Source: Anoplopoma fimbria (lineage: Eukaryota; Chordata; Actinopteri; Perciformes; Anoplopomatidae). Taken from it: a stretch of DNA of 64,000 nucleotides. The stretch spans positions 21,454,055 to 21,518,054 of the forward strand of contig NC_072459.1 in assembly GCF_027596085.1 (NCBI RefSeq), given 5' to 3'. The translations under genes and the position numbers were made by a program. The notes under the pieces are model-generated. The model did no database searches. It was given only the letters and a program-made list of their open reading frames with translations, and was not told the origin of the DNA. Of the stretch, positions 1 to 12,294 are shown piece by piece (the stretch's first letter is position 1; each line of letters begins with the position of its first letter).

Positions 1-101
1 GGCTTGTACTGCCTGTACAGAGGCTCCTCTATCGGAGGCGCCATCGCGTAACCTTTACCCCCACTGGTGGAGTTCAAGGCGGTGAAAATGGTGCTTTCCA
101 T
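1..101 (-). CDS. Possible N-terminal coding exon of an unidentified gene, running off the window
   Basis: On the minus strand an ATG at 101-99 lies in a strong Kozak context (A at -3, G at +4). It opens a stop-free frame of 33 codons plus two bases to the window edge. The peptide begins MESTIFTALNSTSGG and later reads MAPPIEEPLYRQYK, a protein-like mix with no low-complexity bias. I do not recognise the family. If real, it is transcribed away from this window, with its 5' UTR/promoter in about 102-620, which includes a CTT/GAA microsatellite. An alternative reading is the plus frame from base 1, which gives a short peptide ending at TAA 49-51 and could be the tail of a plus-strand terminal exon. 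The sequence to the left would decide. Confidence 0.35.
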   Translation of the reverse strand, partial: MESTIFTALNSTSGGKGYAMAPPIEEPLYRQYK

Positions 102-140
102 GATTAGGGGTTTATTAATCCAACCGAGAGTGACTTTTTT

Positions 141-183
141 TTTCTTCTTCTTCTTCTTCTTCTTCTTCTTCTTCTTCCTCCTC
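141..183. repeat. (TTC)n microsatellite
   Basis: A T run followed by about 12 perfect TTC units ends at TTCCTCCTC. On the minus strand it is a GAA tract 40-80 bases upstream of the candidate ATG at 101, so it would lie in that gene's 5' UTR or promoter. Confidence 0.95.
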
Positions 184-948
184 ACTCAGATCTGGACAGA
201 GTCATGAAGCACCAATCCCAGTAAGCAAATTCTGAAATCCTGCAAAGAGAAACAAGAGAAATATGTGAAATTGGAATAAAAGGAATGTGAGTAACAGATT
301 TGAGTGTTTTGACCTTCACTTCTAACCTTATCATGAAGCTCCAAATCCATCAGAATGTTTGAGGGAATCCCACAAGCTCTGTCCGAGGGCCTGCTGCCTC
401 TCCTCCTCTGTCCTTGGTGCTGAAATTAAGCGTCCTCTGCCAACAGCCAGCGGGTTGAACTCCTAAGCTCCGCCCGGTTGTCCTCTCACACAGGTTGAAG
501 CGCCGCAGTCGTCGTGTCCTTAATACCCACACATTACCGAGAACATCACCCCGTAGGAAAGTCAATCAAGCCCTTTTTTCCGATACGTAGGGGGCTATTA
601 GTGCCGATCCAAGCTGGTTAAGGTTTCCTTGAAATGACTAAGTGGTGCTGGGGGGGGGGGGTCACAGCAGGAACACTCTGTCTGTCACCAAAACAAATGT
701 TGTGAGTTCTCAGGGCCTTAAAAAGAAAAAGAAAAAAGCATTGACTTAGTTTGTCGTTGGGAAAGTTTTTTTTTTTTTTTTTTTTCACTTTCACTTTCAC
801 TTTCACTTTTCATTTTTGACCTTCAAAAAACAAATATAATAACAGTATAATATTAATAATAATTTAGTAACACACATGTACACAGAAAGATAATTGATAA
901 GAGGGAGACAAATTAAATAAATAATATGTATATATAAAATAAGATAAA

Positions 949-1030
949 ATAATCCTTTATTAGTCCCGCAGCGGGGAAATGTACAGGATTAACAGCAGCA
1001 TAGGGTATAGTGCAAACAAGAGACATGGTA
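949..1030 (-). repeat. Retroposon 3' tail fragment, reversed
   Basis: The stretch AATCCTTTATTAGTCCCGC followed by AGCGGGGAAATG is the reverse complement of the tail (TTTCCCC..GGGACTAATAAAGGAT) that ends the SINE at 13255-13486. It is a truncated, reversed copy of a common fish non-LTR tail. Confidence 0.7.
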
Positions 1031-1120
1031 AAAAAAAAAAAAAGATCAAAACAAATATTATAAATAAGCAAATAAGCAGTAAAAAACAGTAAAGAATCCA
1101 CAATAACTAAAATATTATAT

Positions 1121-1180
1121 ATTACATTACATTACATTACAGTCATTTAGCAGACGCTTTTATCCAAAGCGACTTACAAT
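1121..1180 (-). repeat. SINE 3' tail, reversed copy 1
   Basis: (ATTAC)n is followed by AGTCATTTAGCAGACGCTTT and TATCCAAAGCGACTTACA. This is the reverse complement of the 3' end of the complete SINE at 18726-19028. The same tail recurs at 23455-23520 and 39701-39765. The tRNA-like head is missing, as expected for 5'-truncated retroposition. Confidence 0.85.
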
Positions 1181-3489
1181 AAGTCAATAAATATATACAG
1201 ACAGAATAACTATTATAACTATTATTGCACAGTGTATTTGTAATGCACAGGTTTTTAGTGTCATGTGGTCTACCGACAGCAGCAGGAAGGAAGGATTATA
1301 GTAGAAGGATTATATAAATACAAAAAAATTATTTAATAATGCATTTGTATCAGAGCAGGATTAGTTACAACTGACCATAGCAATGGCCATGTTAAAAGTA
1401 TTATAGACACCTCTTTTATAGGTATATCTTATATCGTTTTTTGTTGCAGTATCGCGGTTGGCTCCTGGGACAAATTGGCAGAAATGCATCCAGGCATTGG
1501 ACCCATCACTAGAGGCAGGACCTCACCAACTGAGTTTATTAAACCTTATAGTCAAATGTTAAAAGGAAGTTGTTTAAGGCCAGAGCCTCTGTGGATAAAG
1601 AGTTTCTTGCCTCCTTGATTTCCTCATTTGGGGGTGGACCAACCAACGCGTTTGTTGTCAAAGTTTTGGTTAGATTTAACGGTGGGGGCAGCTGATACGT
1701 GATGTGCAAAAGATCATCCTCACAACATCTGGGCAAGTGATGACATATCACTCAATACGTGCTTATCACAAATCTCACAGTTGGTCAGTTTAATTCAGAT
1801 AATTATCAGTCAGTTGTAATGCAGCCTTTTGGAAACGATGCCATTCAAATCCCAGATAATGGTCTAAAGCAGGGGTAGGCAACTTTAGGCCCGCAGGTCA
1901 CCATTGGCAGCTTAATCAACAGCACACTAGCAGTAAGTGTGCAAAAGAGTTTTTGGGGAAATGTTGAAGTGCCCTCTCATCCGCATGCCAAATGATGTCT
2001 TTCACAGCCATACACAGTTGCTATTTACAGTAGTTTGATGTGTTCCGTGAAGACCCGCCCTAGACTGCCTCTGATTGGCTAGCACTTGTTGCCTTCTTTG
2101 CAGAATTTAAGTTTATTGCGATGAACCAGATTGCTGGAAAGTTGGTAGGATTAATGATTTCAGCTCAGATGTGGATTTTTTCATAAAGATGGCAGCATTC
2201 TTGTACAGTGCATCTCATATATATATATATACTGTGAGGTAACAGTGGTAACCGCTGAGTCACCCTGCCCACCACATCCAGGACCAAGTCAAACCAGAAA
2301 GTAAGATCTATATCCAAATCATCGATGTCTATTAACCCCTCTGATTTAAATTGACGATGTGCCTTAGCCTACCTCACACCCATACCCACAAATCCCAAAC
2401 CCTAGTCTTGTATTTCAGTGTAGTCAGAGGATTACTATGTTTGTCCCGGTTAAATGCTTAAACGATTCAAATGAGAGTATTAAGTCCATTATGACAGAGC
2501 TTCTCAGATTCACTGAGGTTATATCCAGATGATTATTTAAGGTGAATCTCTCTCTCTCTCTCTCTGCATTTCATTTCATGCCAGCCTCCACCATCCCAGA
2601 CAGAGAGCAACACAGTCCATTCAGGGTGCAATTAGTCACAGTGAGTCATATCTACACATACACGAGAGAGGCCATAAGTCCAAACAACGAAATAATGGAA
2701 AAGCAATTTCCTTATATAAGCCCCATGTACAACACGCCATCGTATATGACCAGGGATTTGCCGGCTCTTTATTTCCCTCCACTTCAAAGTAGCAGTGGCA
2801 GACATGCAATGAAGTGCAGAGGACAGAGGTCTTTATCTGCCCAGCCCCACATTCATCACGACAGACGTATACAGATGATCTGCTCAGGGATGTGAATGTT
2901 TTGTGTGGTTAGGGCACATGAAGCGAGGATAGAGATGGAGGGAGAAGGTTTGTAAGTGAGAGATGAAAAGTGGGCTTAAAGAAAAGTCCAACACATTAGT
3001 ACAAATCCCTGTACAATTATGACTTTATGTCAACATTACAACTTTTTATTTTTTTTAGACAGAATTATGACATTTCAAGTCAGTTGTAAGTTTCTTTGAA
3101 AGGAATTGTCCCTTCAAGTCAAAATTTTGAGCAACAAAATTGTGCGGAAATGTGACACTTGAGACAATTTAAGACAAAATTACATTAAAACATGTCAAAA
3201 TTTAGACTTACATGGATCTATTTTAAAGAATCAACAGGCAAAGACCGTTGTCTGGGAAATGCAGGGTGTCAAATATGAACACGACTACTCAAATAAATGA
3301 GCTTTTCAGGTTTAAATAACTGTTTGACAAAGTCAAACTGAAATACACACACAGCAGAACATGTTTAGTTCTTCTTTCTTCCCTCATTAATCATCTCGTA
3401 TTTATGTCGTACTGAGAGTGAAATAACAGCTGACTAGATGAGATTGGCACACCATATCAAACTCACACATTCCTTATACTTAAGTAACT

Positions 3490-4050
3490 TTTATTTATTT
3501 AAGCTCTGATCTACATCCTTGACCTCTGGCAAACCGTGCAAAGTAATCATATCATCTATGTTCTCTCACACCAATAAAAACGCATGCAATTTGTAACAAT
3601 TGATTGAAATTTATGCATTTTTACTTTTTAAATGACAGTATCAACTTTAAAGTAACCAGCAGCAAATCTAGAACTTTACCTCATTCAGAACCGTCAATAC
3701 AGTAGCGTCCATGAAAGTCTGAACAATGAATTTGACTTTGTTTATACAACAGGGGGAGCTGAGAAAAAATCTCAGCAATAGATAATGTTGTGATTGAGAG
3801 TATAAAAATAGCCCTTTAAGTTGGAAAAATCAACTTCTGAATTAATCACATACACAACAGTCCTCAAATTCAGACACACTTAGATAATGACTTGTTCTTT
3901 CTCTCAAAATAAAGCACTCAAATATACATATATTCTAATCGCTTGAGTGAAAAAAAACATCCTCTGTATACAGATGGGAACTCATGAGTTGACATGTGAG
4001 TTACATTTCTGCTAGCAGGATCCAGTTGGTTGGACGGGAAGAGGTCGGAT
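3490..4050 (-). other. gcdh: gcdh 3' UTR and candidate polyadenylation signals
   Basis: Downstream of the gcdh stop on the minus strand, two overlapping AATAAA hexamers (plus strand TTTATTTATTT, 3490-3500) are the clearest polyadenylation candidates. They would give a 3' UTR of about 560 nt. No coding sequence or clear repeat is seen here. Confidence 0.5.
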
Positions 4051-7000
4051 CTATTTGTCCACAGTGAAGGCCTGCAGTCCTGTGATGGCTCTGCCCAGGA
4101 TCAGGGCGTGGATGTCATGGGTACCTGGAGGAGGCGACAGCCCATGTCAAGCAGCATGAACAGATGGTACGCAGATCTGATTAATATGCGCTCTCACAAA
4201 AAAAAAACTTATATATGTACATATTTTGCTAAAATCTCATTTTAAAGTAGTCAAACACATTCAACCTATTGCGTGTGTGCAAGCGTGTGTGCAAGCGTGT
4301 CCCATCTCCTCCTCCCTCCTCCTCCTCCTCACCTTCATACGTGTTGACAGACTCCAGGTTCATGACGTGGCGGATGATGTGGTACTCGTCAGAGATCCCG
4401 TTTCCTCCCAGCATGTCTCTGGCCTGCCTGGCGATGTCGATGGCTTTACCGCAGCTGTTCCTCTTCAGCATGGAGATCATTTCTGGGGCGGCTCTGTTAA
4501 GAGAACGACCGCGTTTCTCCTGAGTTAGTTCGGCAAGCGGTTTGGTAATGTCGTTAACCGCTATGGTCCTGGCTGAACTATTTTAATAACTACATAAAGG
4601 TTTCTCTCAGGATGAATTTAAATAACTTTGGTGATCCCTTTAACTCTTCATCTAGCGCCATCATGTGGTCAAATTTTCATTTTCCAGTACTTTGCTCTAT
4701 AACAAAATACCTTCCAAACTGAAAAATCCCATCAGCCTCAGATGCACTTTTTTTAGTTGCACTTGCAATGCCTGTATTTAACACCAAAACCAGACGCAGC
4801 AGCCTATTTCATGACACTGTTGAGAACCAAAAGTAGTAATAGTTATTCCTTTTCCACTTGACAGAAGAGGAAAGAGTGATGTGTGGTTTGACGGATGGGC
4901 CCCTCAACAAAAACTAGTGCCAATATCACCTCATATCCCGTCTAATACACCTCCCTCAGAGGATAAAGTCATCTATACCTTTTAGCATCGATTAGTCTTC
5001 CCAGCTGCAGACAGGCCTGCAGGCCAATGGTGATCTCCGTCAGCATGTCGGCCATTTTCTTCTGCATCAGCTGATTCCTTGCCAGTGGCACGCCAAACTG
5101 GATTCTGGTGTAGACAACAACAACAACAATGTTATTATTCTCGTATTTATTTAGGAATAAACTGCTTTTTTAGGCTCCTATAAATGTAGATTTGACTATA
5201 TGAAGAATTTATTTTGTGACATGAAAATATCTGTGCAAACTGAACAAAAAACGTAATTTGGTCAAATAAGATATGACCTGTCGAGTGTGTACTGTCGAGC
5301 AGCATGGAAACAGAACTCAGCTGCACCCAGAGCGCCCCAGGCGATACCGTAGCGAGCGTTGTTCAAGCAGCCAAAAGGACCCTGGAAGAAGCAGGAGGAG
5401 TGTGATGAGCAATTACTACTGTGTGTTTAAATTGTGAAACACTGAGCCACTCTGTATCCTTTAACATAAACTATTAGAAACTGAGTCCCATACTTAATTT
5501 CATGAGTATGTTTTGAATGTAACAGAGAGAAAAGGTGTATAGTTATTTAACTATGTTCCACAAACACATCACTACCTAACCAGAATGTTTCACTCACAGC
5601 TAGACCGGAGACATGAGGCAGCATGTTCTCCTCGGGGACCTCCACCTCGTCCATGACGATCATGCCGGTGGCGGATGCTCTCAGGGAGAACTTCCCCTCA
5701 ATCTTTGGCGTCGACAGGCCCTTCATGCCGCGCTCCAAGATGAAGCCGCGGACCTTCCCATCGTCGCATTTGGCCCAGACGACAGCAATGTCTGCTACTG
5801 GGGAGTTTGTGATCCTGATGGTGGAGGCCAAGGGAATGTTAGGGAGAAGTATTGGTAGGGCTGATTTTTATTTATTTATTATTTACTCAAACAACATAGA
5901 TCTGAACTGTACCCTCCCAGTATGAGGACGCGTTCTTAACTGGTGTACTGTAATCTTGTAATATTTCTTTAATATTACTTTTGCCTTACAGCATAATAAC
6001 CTTATTTACTTGTATGAAGTTATAAAATGTATAAAACGAAACAAAAAATACACCCATCTATTCATCAATTATTACCATAGTTAACCCTAGAAAAAAAGCA
6101 ATGTCTCTGTGAGTTTCATACAGTACTTAAACTGTGAAGAGCTCCACCATGTGGACAACTAATGTCACATGGAGCTCTGTGCCACAATAAAAAAACTTTA
6201 TCATGAGATTTTACACCATTTATCAGATGACTGGGGAAAAAAAACATAAAACTAAGGTCCAAATCAGTCAGCATTTGATCTGTACCATGGAGTTTACAGA
6301 AAAAGGAATTTAGAAAAATCATGTGTCAATATACCTGATATTAACATCAGATACTTTATGCAAACATGTCATCATTTGTCAAGTCATTACAGACATACTA
6401 TTACTCAGTTTGACTATTAAATAAGCTCTTTTCCATCAGACACATCACCATTGTTGCTGCTATTTTAACATTAATTCATGACTTGAAGTGTTAACATTTA
6501 ATTCTTCAAAAGCTTACTCTCCGAAGAGATGCAATTTATGGAGAAAGCTCAAGATGCATCTCTGTGATACATCCCATACTCACCAGGTCTTTGAGCCACT
6601 GAGAGAGTAGGTGCGACTGGATGGGTTGTACTTGGCTCTGGTCTCCATGCTGCTTGGGTCGCTGCCGTGGTTCGGCTCCGTTAAGCCAAAGCAACCCAGG
6701 ATCTCACCCCGAGCTGGGAGAGACAGGGGGGAGTAAACCAAGAGCTCAGTCACTCATCACTGGGTTTTTTAGGATTAATGCATTCATATATGTGGTTGCC
6801 ATTTTCTCCTCTTACCCAGCCTGGGGAGGTACTTCTGTTTCTGCTCCTCTGTGCCGTAGGCGTAAATGGGATGCATGACCAGCGACGACTGCACGCTCAT
6901 GACCGAGCGATAGCCGCTGTCCACGCTCTCTACTTCTCTGGCGATCAAACCGTAGGCCACGTAGCTTGTCCCAGCACAGCCGTAACCTTCAGGTGAAACA

Positions 7001-8304
7001 CAGGAACAGGAGTTATAGTGATCAAATTCAAGTTAAAGAATCAAAGTTAGAAAATAAAGTGAAGTTTAATGGGCTAAAACCTTTCGTCATAGACAAAACA
7101 AACAAAACACACAGGTCCAGTGTGCACATGGCCAAAGTCCAAATCAGACAGTCACAGAAGAACAAATAGACATTTCATAGGTAACATAAAATTCTACAAA
7201 AACGACAATCTTTTATCAAATCGTTTGTTTAGATCATCACAAAATGAGAGGGTATATACCGGATTTGTATATTACAAATTAAGCAGACTCACCTTTAATG
7301 GTAGGGCCCAGGACACCCATCTCTCCCATCTCTGACACAATTTCTCTATGGAACACTGAAGAAAATGACAAAAGCAGTGGTACCATGACATTATTTAAAA
7401 AACGATTTTTTCAAACAACTGACAAAGTAGTAATATTCTAGTACACATTTCATTATATCAAGATCTTATTGAGAATCTGTGTTTTTCAGCAGACACCTTA
7501 ACATTGTTAATGTGAAGACAACATGGGGTCTCATTAAAGCTGGATGAAAAATCCAACAATAAATTAAGGACTCTGGCTCATGCATGGAGAAAAACGAAGA
7601 GGAGTCTCCCACCTTCATTTCTGTTTGCCATAACGATGCGAGGCATGAGTTTCTCTTGGCAGTAGGTCCGGAAAGAGTCTCTGATCATGACCTCCTCCTC
7701 CGTCAGCAGGCCCTCCAGGTTCAGGCCATCACGCCAGTTGAACTGGACCTTGGCTGTCAGACATTTAAAGGAGGAAAAGTTCAGAAACCTTAAAACCGCA
7801 GATATAAATATGTTCTGGGGAGAGCCGCAGATTCAAAACATAACCTCGGACGACGATTTCAGACATAAGGAGCTGTTAACACCTACGTGTTTTAGTCTTC
7901 GGCTCAGTCTTCTCTGCATCTGTGGAAAATTGGAACCTGAAAAATTATTATTATGCAAGAAAGGATATAGCACTGTTTTTCCTGAAAATCTAAAATAGTT
8001 AAGGAAACTACAAGTGCCATGCTGTATAATTATAGCACATTGACTACTGTCTAATCGGAATTTAGTTACATTTCCATTATCTTTTTTAAAAATAATGTCT
8101 GTATTGTAATTGTTATGGGCTGCAGCTGAATGCTCCAAACCTTTGCAAATTACACTGAAACCACATGGATGGAAAGACTTAACTTGTTATTACACACTTA
8201 CCCCTTCTGGCAGCTGCTGCAGTTCCCTGTGCTCTGGAAGCTGAGATGATGGCACATCTGTGAGGGTTGACCAAGAGACGACACACAGCGAGTCTCAATG
8301 CCAT
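4051..8304 (-). CDS. gcdh: Glutaryl-CoA dehydrogenase, mitochondrial (11 coding exons)
   Basis: This FAD flavoprotein of the mitochondrial matrix oxidises and decarboxylates glutaryl-CoA to crotonyl-CoA in lysine, hydroxylysine and tryptophan breakdown, passing electrons to ETF. Coding exons in transcript order are 8304-8202, 7919-7887, 7753-7613, 7355-7293, 6986-6816, 6713-6584, 5814-5598, 5381-5278, 5104-4979, 4493-4333 and 4124-4051. All have GT/AG borders and compatible phases, summing to 1323 nt (440 aa plus stop; human is 438). The start [11 protein letters not shown] is followed by an Arg-rich, acid-free presequence typical of matrix import. Residues 180-189, [10 protein letters not shown], form the acyl-CoA dehydrogenase FAD-loop signature, with His where human has Ser. 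[14 protein letters not shown] (exon 5) and [18 protein letters not shown] (exon 10) are near-identical to human from memory. The catalytic base is Glu416 in NTYEG (human preprotein Glu414), just before the last splice. No break or frameshift is seen. Confidence 0.97.
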
Positions 8305-8868
8305 GATGAAGGTGAATCTAATAACAAAACAAATAAATAGAATCCACATTTCATTCACATTCATTAAACTGACAATTTAAAGTGCCACTTACTAAACAGT
8401 CAACCAGCAGCTTGCAGTGAAAGTAATGGCAGTGACTTACACAGCCGTCCTCCTAAACTGAGATTTAACAGCCTCAAGAGCTGAACTGCTGATGACATCG
8501 GATAACATTTGTATATTAACTCTGAATTAGTGTTGGACTGCATGGCTCATACACTTATTATACACACAATAAGTTTATGTGTATTTATTGTCTGTGTCTG
8601 TAGCTGTATAGTATGTGTATTTATTGTCTGTGTAGTTGTATAGTATGTGTATTTATTGTCTGTGTAGTTGTATAGTATGTGTATTTATTGTCTGTGTAGT
8701 TGTATAGTATGTGTATTTATTGTCTGTGTAGTTGTATAGTATGTGTATTTATTGTCTGTGTAGTTGTATAGTATGTGTATTTATTGTCTGTGTAGTTGTA
8801 TGTCTGTATTTATTGTCTGTGTAGTTGAGCTGCTGCAACACTTGAATTTCCCCAGGGATAATAAAGGA

Positions 8869-8902
<34 letters not shown>

Positions 8903-9300
8903 GTTTGACACGAACGAACGACTTTAGTAACAGCTGGGGGTGAGAAATGATAATATACTATACTAGAATACACTAGAGATTGGAGTATACTAGTCAAACT
9001 GTACACTGTAATATCCAGTGGAGCTCACATAACCTGTCACAGTAGCGAAGTGTTTTATGCTCAACTAACTCTAATCTGTGTATCCAGTGACACAACTGTA
9101 GCTAGCTGCATGCTAACAGCGCTAGCTCACGATAGCTAGCCAGTAACTCGGCTGTAAACAACATTATTTCCGTAAAACCAAGTGAACAGTGCACTGTGTA
9201 AGCGCTGTGTGTTGAGAACAGTATTAAAAACATATTGGCATGTTGTATAAGGAGCATTTTACCTCTGTTGTGCAGGACGTCAGTCGGTACTCTGGTTTCC
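8305..9300 (-). other. gcdh: gcdh 5' noncoding exon and first intron
   Basis: Reading the minus strand, a noncoding exon ends ..CACAACAGAG at 9263 before a donor GTAAAA. A matching acceptor TATTAG lies at 8318, 14 bases upstream of the ATG at 8304, giving a 5' UTR intron of about 0.94 kb. The intron carries a 32-bp tandem array (8579-8826), an AATAAA/ATA-rich retroposon-like tail near 8845-8900 and a (TAA)n run. The transcription start probably lies between about 9270 and 9350. Confidence 0.65.
8579..8826. repeat. 32-bp minisatellite, about 8 copies
   Basis: The unit GTGTATTTATTGTCTGTGTA then GTTGTATAGTAT repeats with a 32-bp period. The central copies are near-perfect; the first differs (TCTGTAGCTG) and the last is shortened. 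It sits in the gcdh 5' UTR intron, directly before a sequence resembling a retroposon tail (TGAATTTCCCCAGGGATAAT). Confidence 0.9.
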
Positions 9301-9314
9301 CTGTTTTGCCACTG

Positions 9315-9365
9315 TTGACGATTGCGCAGTCACTTGGCGCATCGTCAAAACACAGCCTGACGTCA
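9315..9365 (-). promoter_or_regulatory. gcdh: gcdh promoter: inverted TGACG sites plus a full CRE
   Basis: A perfect CRE palindrome TGACGTCA lies at 9358-9365. Next to it, TTGACGAT (9315-9322) and ATCGTCAA (9341-9348) form the ends of a near-palindrome with GC-rich inner arms, so three TGACG-type half-sites cluster within 51 bp. They lie 50-100 bases upstream of the first noncoding exon's donor at 9263. CREB/ATF control is an inference from the motif only. Confidence 0.55.
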
Positions 9366-10150
9366 TCACGTAAAGCACGCAAAGCTTGGACTTGCCAGCC
9401 ATGTGCCAGAGATTAAACCATGACCTTTTGACATACCCAATGGTATTCTCTATGTGGAAGCAGTACTGCATATACAATCTTGAGACCATGATTTTAAACA
9501 TTATGAATAAACTATGTGCTGTCCCATCATCATTGAAGATGAAACTTGAAACGTCAGCAACTGCAGACGGCTGTGATTGGCTCATCGGCAGGAGGAGTGG
9601 ATTGTTGTGGCTGTAATCATGTTTCAGATCCCAGAATAAAACAGTACGAGGGAAGAATGACAGCTGTTCCCAAATTCCCAATAGGTTCAGCCCTCCCTCC
9701 TGCCCTGACAACAGACACAACTGTTCTCACACCAGTGCTCCTTCTCTGCTGGGTGACGTGACGTACACATGCTGTAGTCTTATCATTAAGAGAGCTACTC
9801 AGGGACAAGTTTTCTGAAAGTTTTTAAAGGTTCTGTGCAGGAGACCAATAACGTTTTTCAGTGCAACGATTTTCCATAAGTGCAAGCCTGACATAACAAA
9901 ACTAAATGGGTTCAGTATTCAATAAAAAAAAAACGTCCACGAAAAAGGAGTAAGACTTTAGATTCATTTGAATCATTTTGTCCTCATTTTCTTTCATTGA
10001 CAAACAAATGTTTTTTCTCCACCATATTAATCTGACAGCAATAGTTATTTGCAGATTTAAAAAATGTATGTATGGTCAGCTCCTACAGCATGATACATTA
10101 CAATGTCAGGCTATGTTAAAATGAGCTGCACCGAATGTATCAATAAAGGA

Positions 10151-10260
<110 letters not shown>

Positions 10261-10261
<1 letters not shown>

Positions 10262-11316
10262 ATAAAAGTGCTACTTGTTACTAGCATACCCATTATTGCA
10301 AAATTTTAATTCGGCTTCCAAAAAGGAGAGCATGATTAAAATTTTAAAACAGATTAGGAACCACAGGGCTAATGACTATACATATGTGCTGTATAGTTAA
10401 CAGTGGACAATATGCCTTTTTTTGATGCAGATATTTGACTAGTCAAAGCAGGAAAAGCACAGTAGTTACTAATAACATATAACCACCTGAAACTCAGGCA
10501 TCAGAGATTATTATTATTTACACCTGTGCTTTTCCTACTGTGACATGTCAAAATGTTTTCCTTGAAATAGGCCAACAGGACTGCTTGTAGATTAAAAGAT
10601 GAAAATAAAAAGTACATGTATTTTCCTGTCATCATTCTCGATTTATGGCAGTTTTATATGGCACTCGGCTTGTGGTTGTCCAGGAGAGAGCCCCAGTTCC
10701 CCTTTTCGAGACGACGTGCTACAATTCTTTTCTGCCTGATTCATATAGAGACAGTGAGTCCCTCTTGGTCTGGCCCCTCTCCTAGGACCACTTTACCTTG
10801 GGAGACCCTACCAGGAGCTATTACGCCCGACAACACAGCTCCCAGGGTCACTGGGGCACACAAAACCCTCCACCACCCTAAGGTGGCGATTCATTTAAGG
10901 GGCCTTCTGTGGGTCTTCAAAATATTTTCCATGAAAAAGGCCTCCTGGATTTCTTGTAGATTCAGGATGGTTAGAGTGGTGGCAAGAAATTAAAGCAGGG
11001 GAAACTCAGGAATGTAATGACACACAACACAATGAACAAAACAAATTCTGTACCTGAAGGCGAAACAATGCAAGACATCAAGTTTGGATTCAGTTTCATT
11101 TTTGATTTTGTTTCAGTGAAAACGATGCTCTCCAACTCAACAGAAACCATGAAAATATATTATTTGACACTCCCAAGAGGTTTACTTCTATTATAACAGT
11201 GATTAATGGTAAATGAAAAAAAAAAAAATAACAACACAATGAATAGATACACTAATACTGTACTTAAACAAAACAAAAACATAACATGAAGACTGATTGT
11301 TTATACGTTAAAAAAA
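10261..11316. repeat. About 1 kb duplicated unit, copy 1
   Basis: It is nearly identical to 15337-16366 in the same orientation. Both copies contain the same 125-codon open frame (10616-10993 and 15721-16098), whose translation is identical in each although one G/C difference is visible (GTGGCGATTC against GTGGCCATTC). Copy 1 has a segment of about 68 bases near 11154-11222 that copy 2 lacks, and lacks about 38 bases that copy 2 has near 15374-15411. The GC-rich centre resembles the 5' module of a fish LINE read in reverse; that is inference. I regard the open frame as incidental. Confidence 0.9.
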
Positions 11317-11417
<101 letters not shown>

Positions 11418-12294
11418 CTAGAACTTTTAACTTGCATACTCAAGGAGCACTCCAGCAATTTAGTGACTTAGTATTGCACTTCAGTTAAGTTGGTGACAAG
11501 AGATACATTTTTTTAATTGTCAAAGCGGCAGAGCCTGAGATATCTTGACTTTTAGTCTCAGACATGGGTTTTTTCAGACAGTGGAAAGCTCCCTCCAGAG
11601 CCACAGAAGACATTTTACAACTGTTTTAGCAGTTTTAATACAAACCTTCTCTGTGTGAGTAAACTGCACTTGATATTAATTATTGGTGGATTGCCCCTTT
11701 AATGTGACCTAAATACAGTACAACCCACGCATTACATTAATATAATCCTCTGAAGGGTCCGATCTTCATAGTGGATGATTCTATTAAAAGAAATGCATGT
11801 TACATTTTGCCCATAATACCTCTGTATTATCACAAAAGTAACATTAAGATTTTTTTTACTGGTGATATAGTGTTTTTTTTACATTGTGGTATTTCTTATT
11901 CTACTACTTAGACCTCCCTCCTCCTCCTCTGCAGCCGACTAGCAGCTGTCGTGACTCACAGAGTGCAGAGTCATACGAGGCCATGTTAGGCATGTAAGTT
12001 GAATAATGAATGAATAGATTGCGTTTATAATGAATGTTTTCTTGAATTTCATCAGGCTAAAACAAGTAATTCCATGCCATTTGATCTGGAGTACACCTTG
12101 GCTGATGTAGTCACATGTTTAGCTGTGAATTAATACTGAATGACACACACACAAGCGATAAAGACCTCGTTATATTCTATAAAACACTGAGATTCACAGG
12201 ATTTGGTGCTTGTTAGACAGTTATAGCGGCTCATTGCACAGTTCTGCCTGTATCACTTAACGGTGCGAGTTAAGTGAACCGCCTTTGCTCAGCG

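Larger units (their letters stand above)
102..3489. other. Intergenic, repeat-rich, between the left-edge exon and the gcdh 3' end
   Basis: I see no supportable gene. It contains a (TTC)n array at 141-183, a G run near 651-662, CACTTT repeats at 786-809, a reversed retroposon tail at 949-1030, a reversed SINE tail at 1121-1180, a hAT-like GGGGTAGGCAACT start near 1873, an AT run at 2217-2232 and a CT run at 2548-2565. The longest open frame (2542-2895, plus) starts inside the CT run and has no exon-like features. Confidence 0.6.

Noticed and set aside
2542..2895. 117-codon plus-strand open frame
   Set aside because: Starts in a CT repeat, has no splice or promoter context and no recognisable domain.
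4226..4528. Plus-strand frames over the gcdh exon at 4333-4493
   Set aside because: Shadow frames of the gcdh antisense exon; the minus frame matches the enzyme.
9280..9720. 146-codon minus-strand open frame upstream of gcdh
   Set aside because: Spans the inferred promoter and first noncoding exon, has random-looking composition and no family resemblance.
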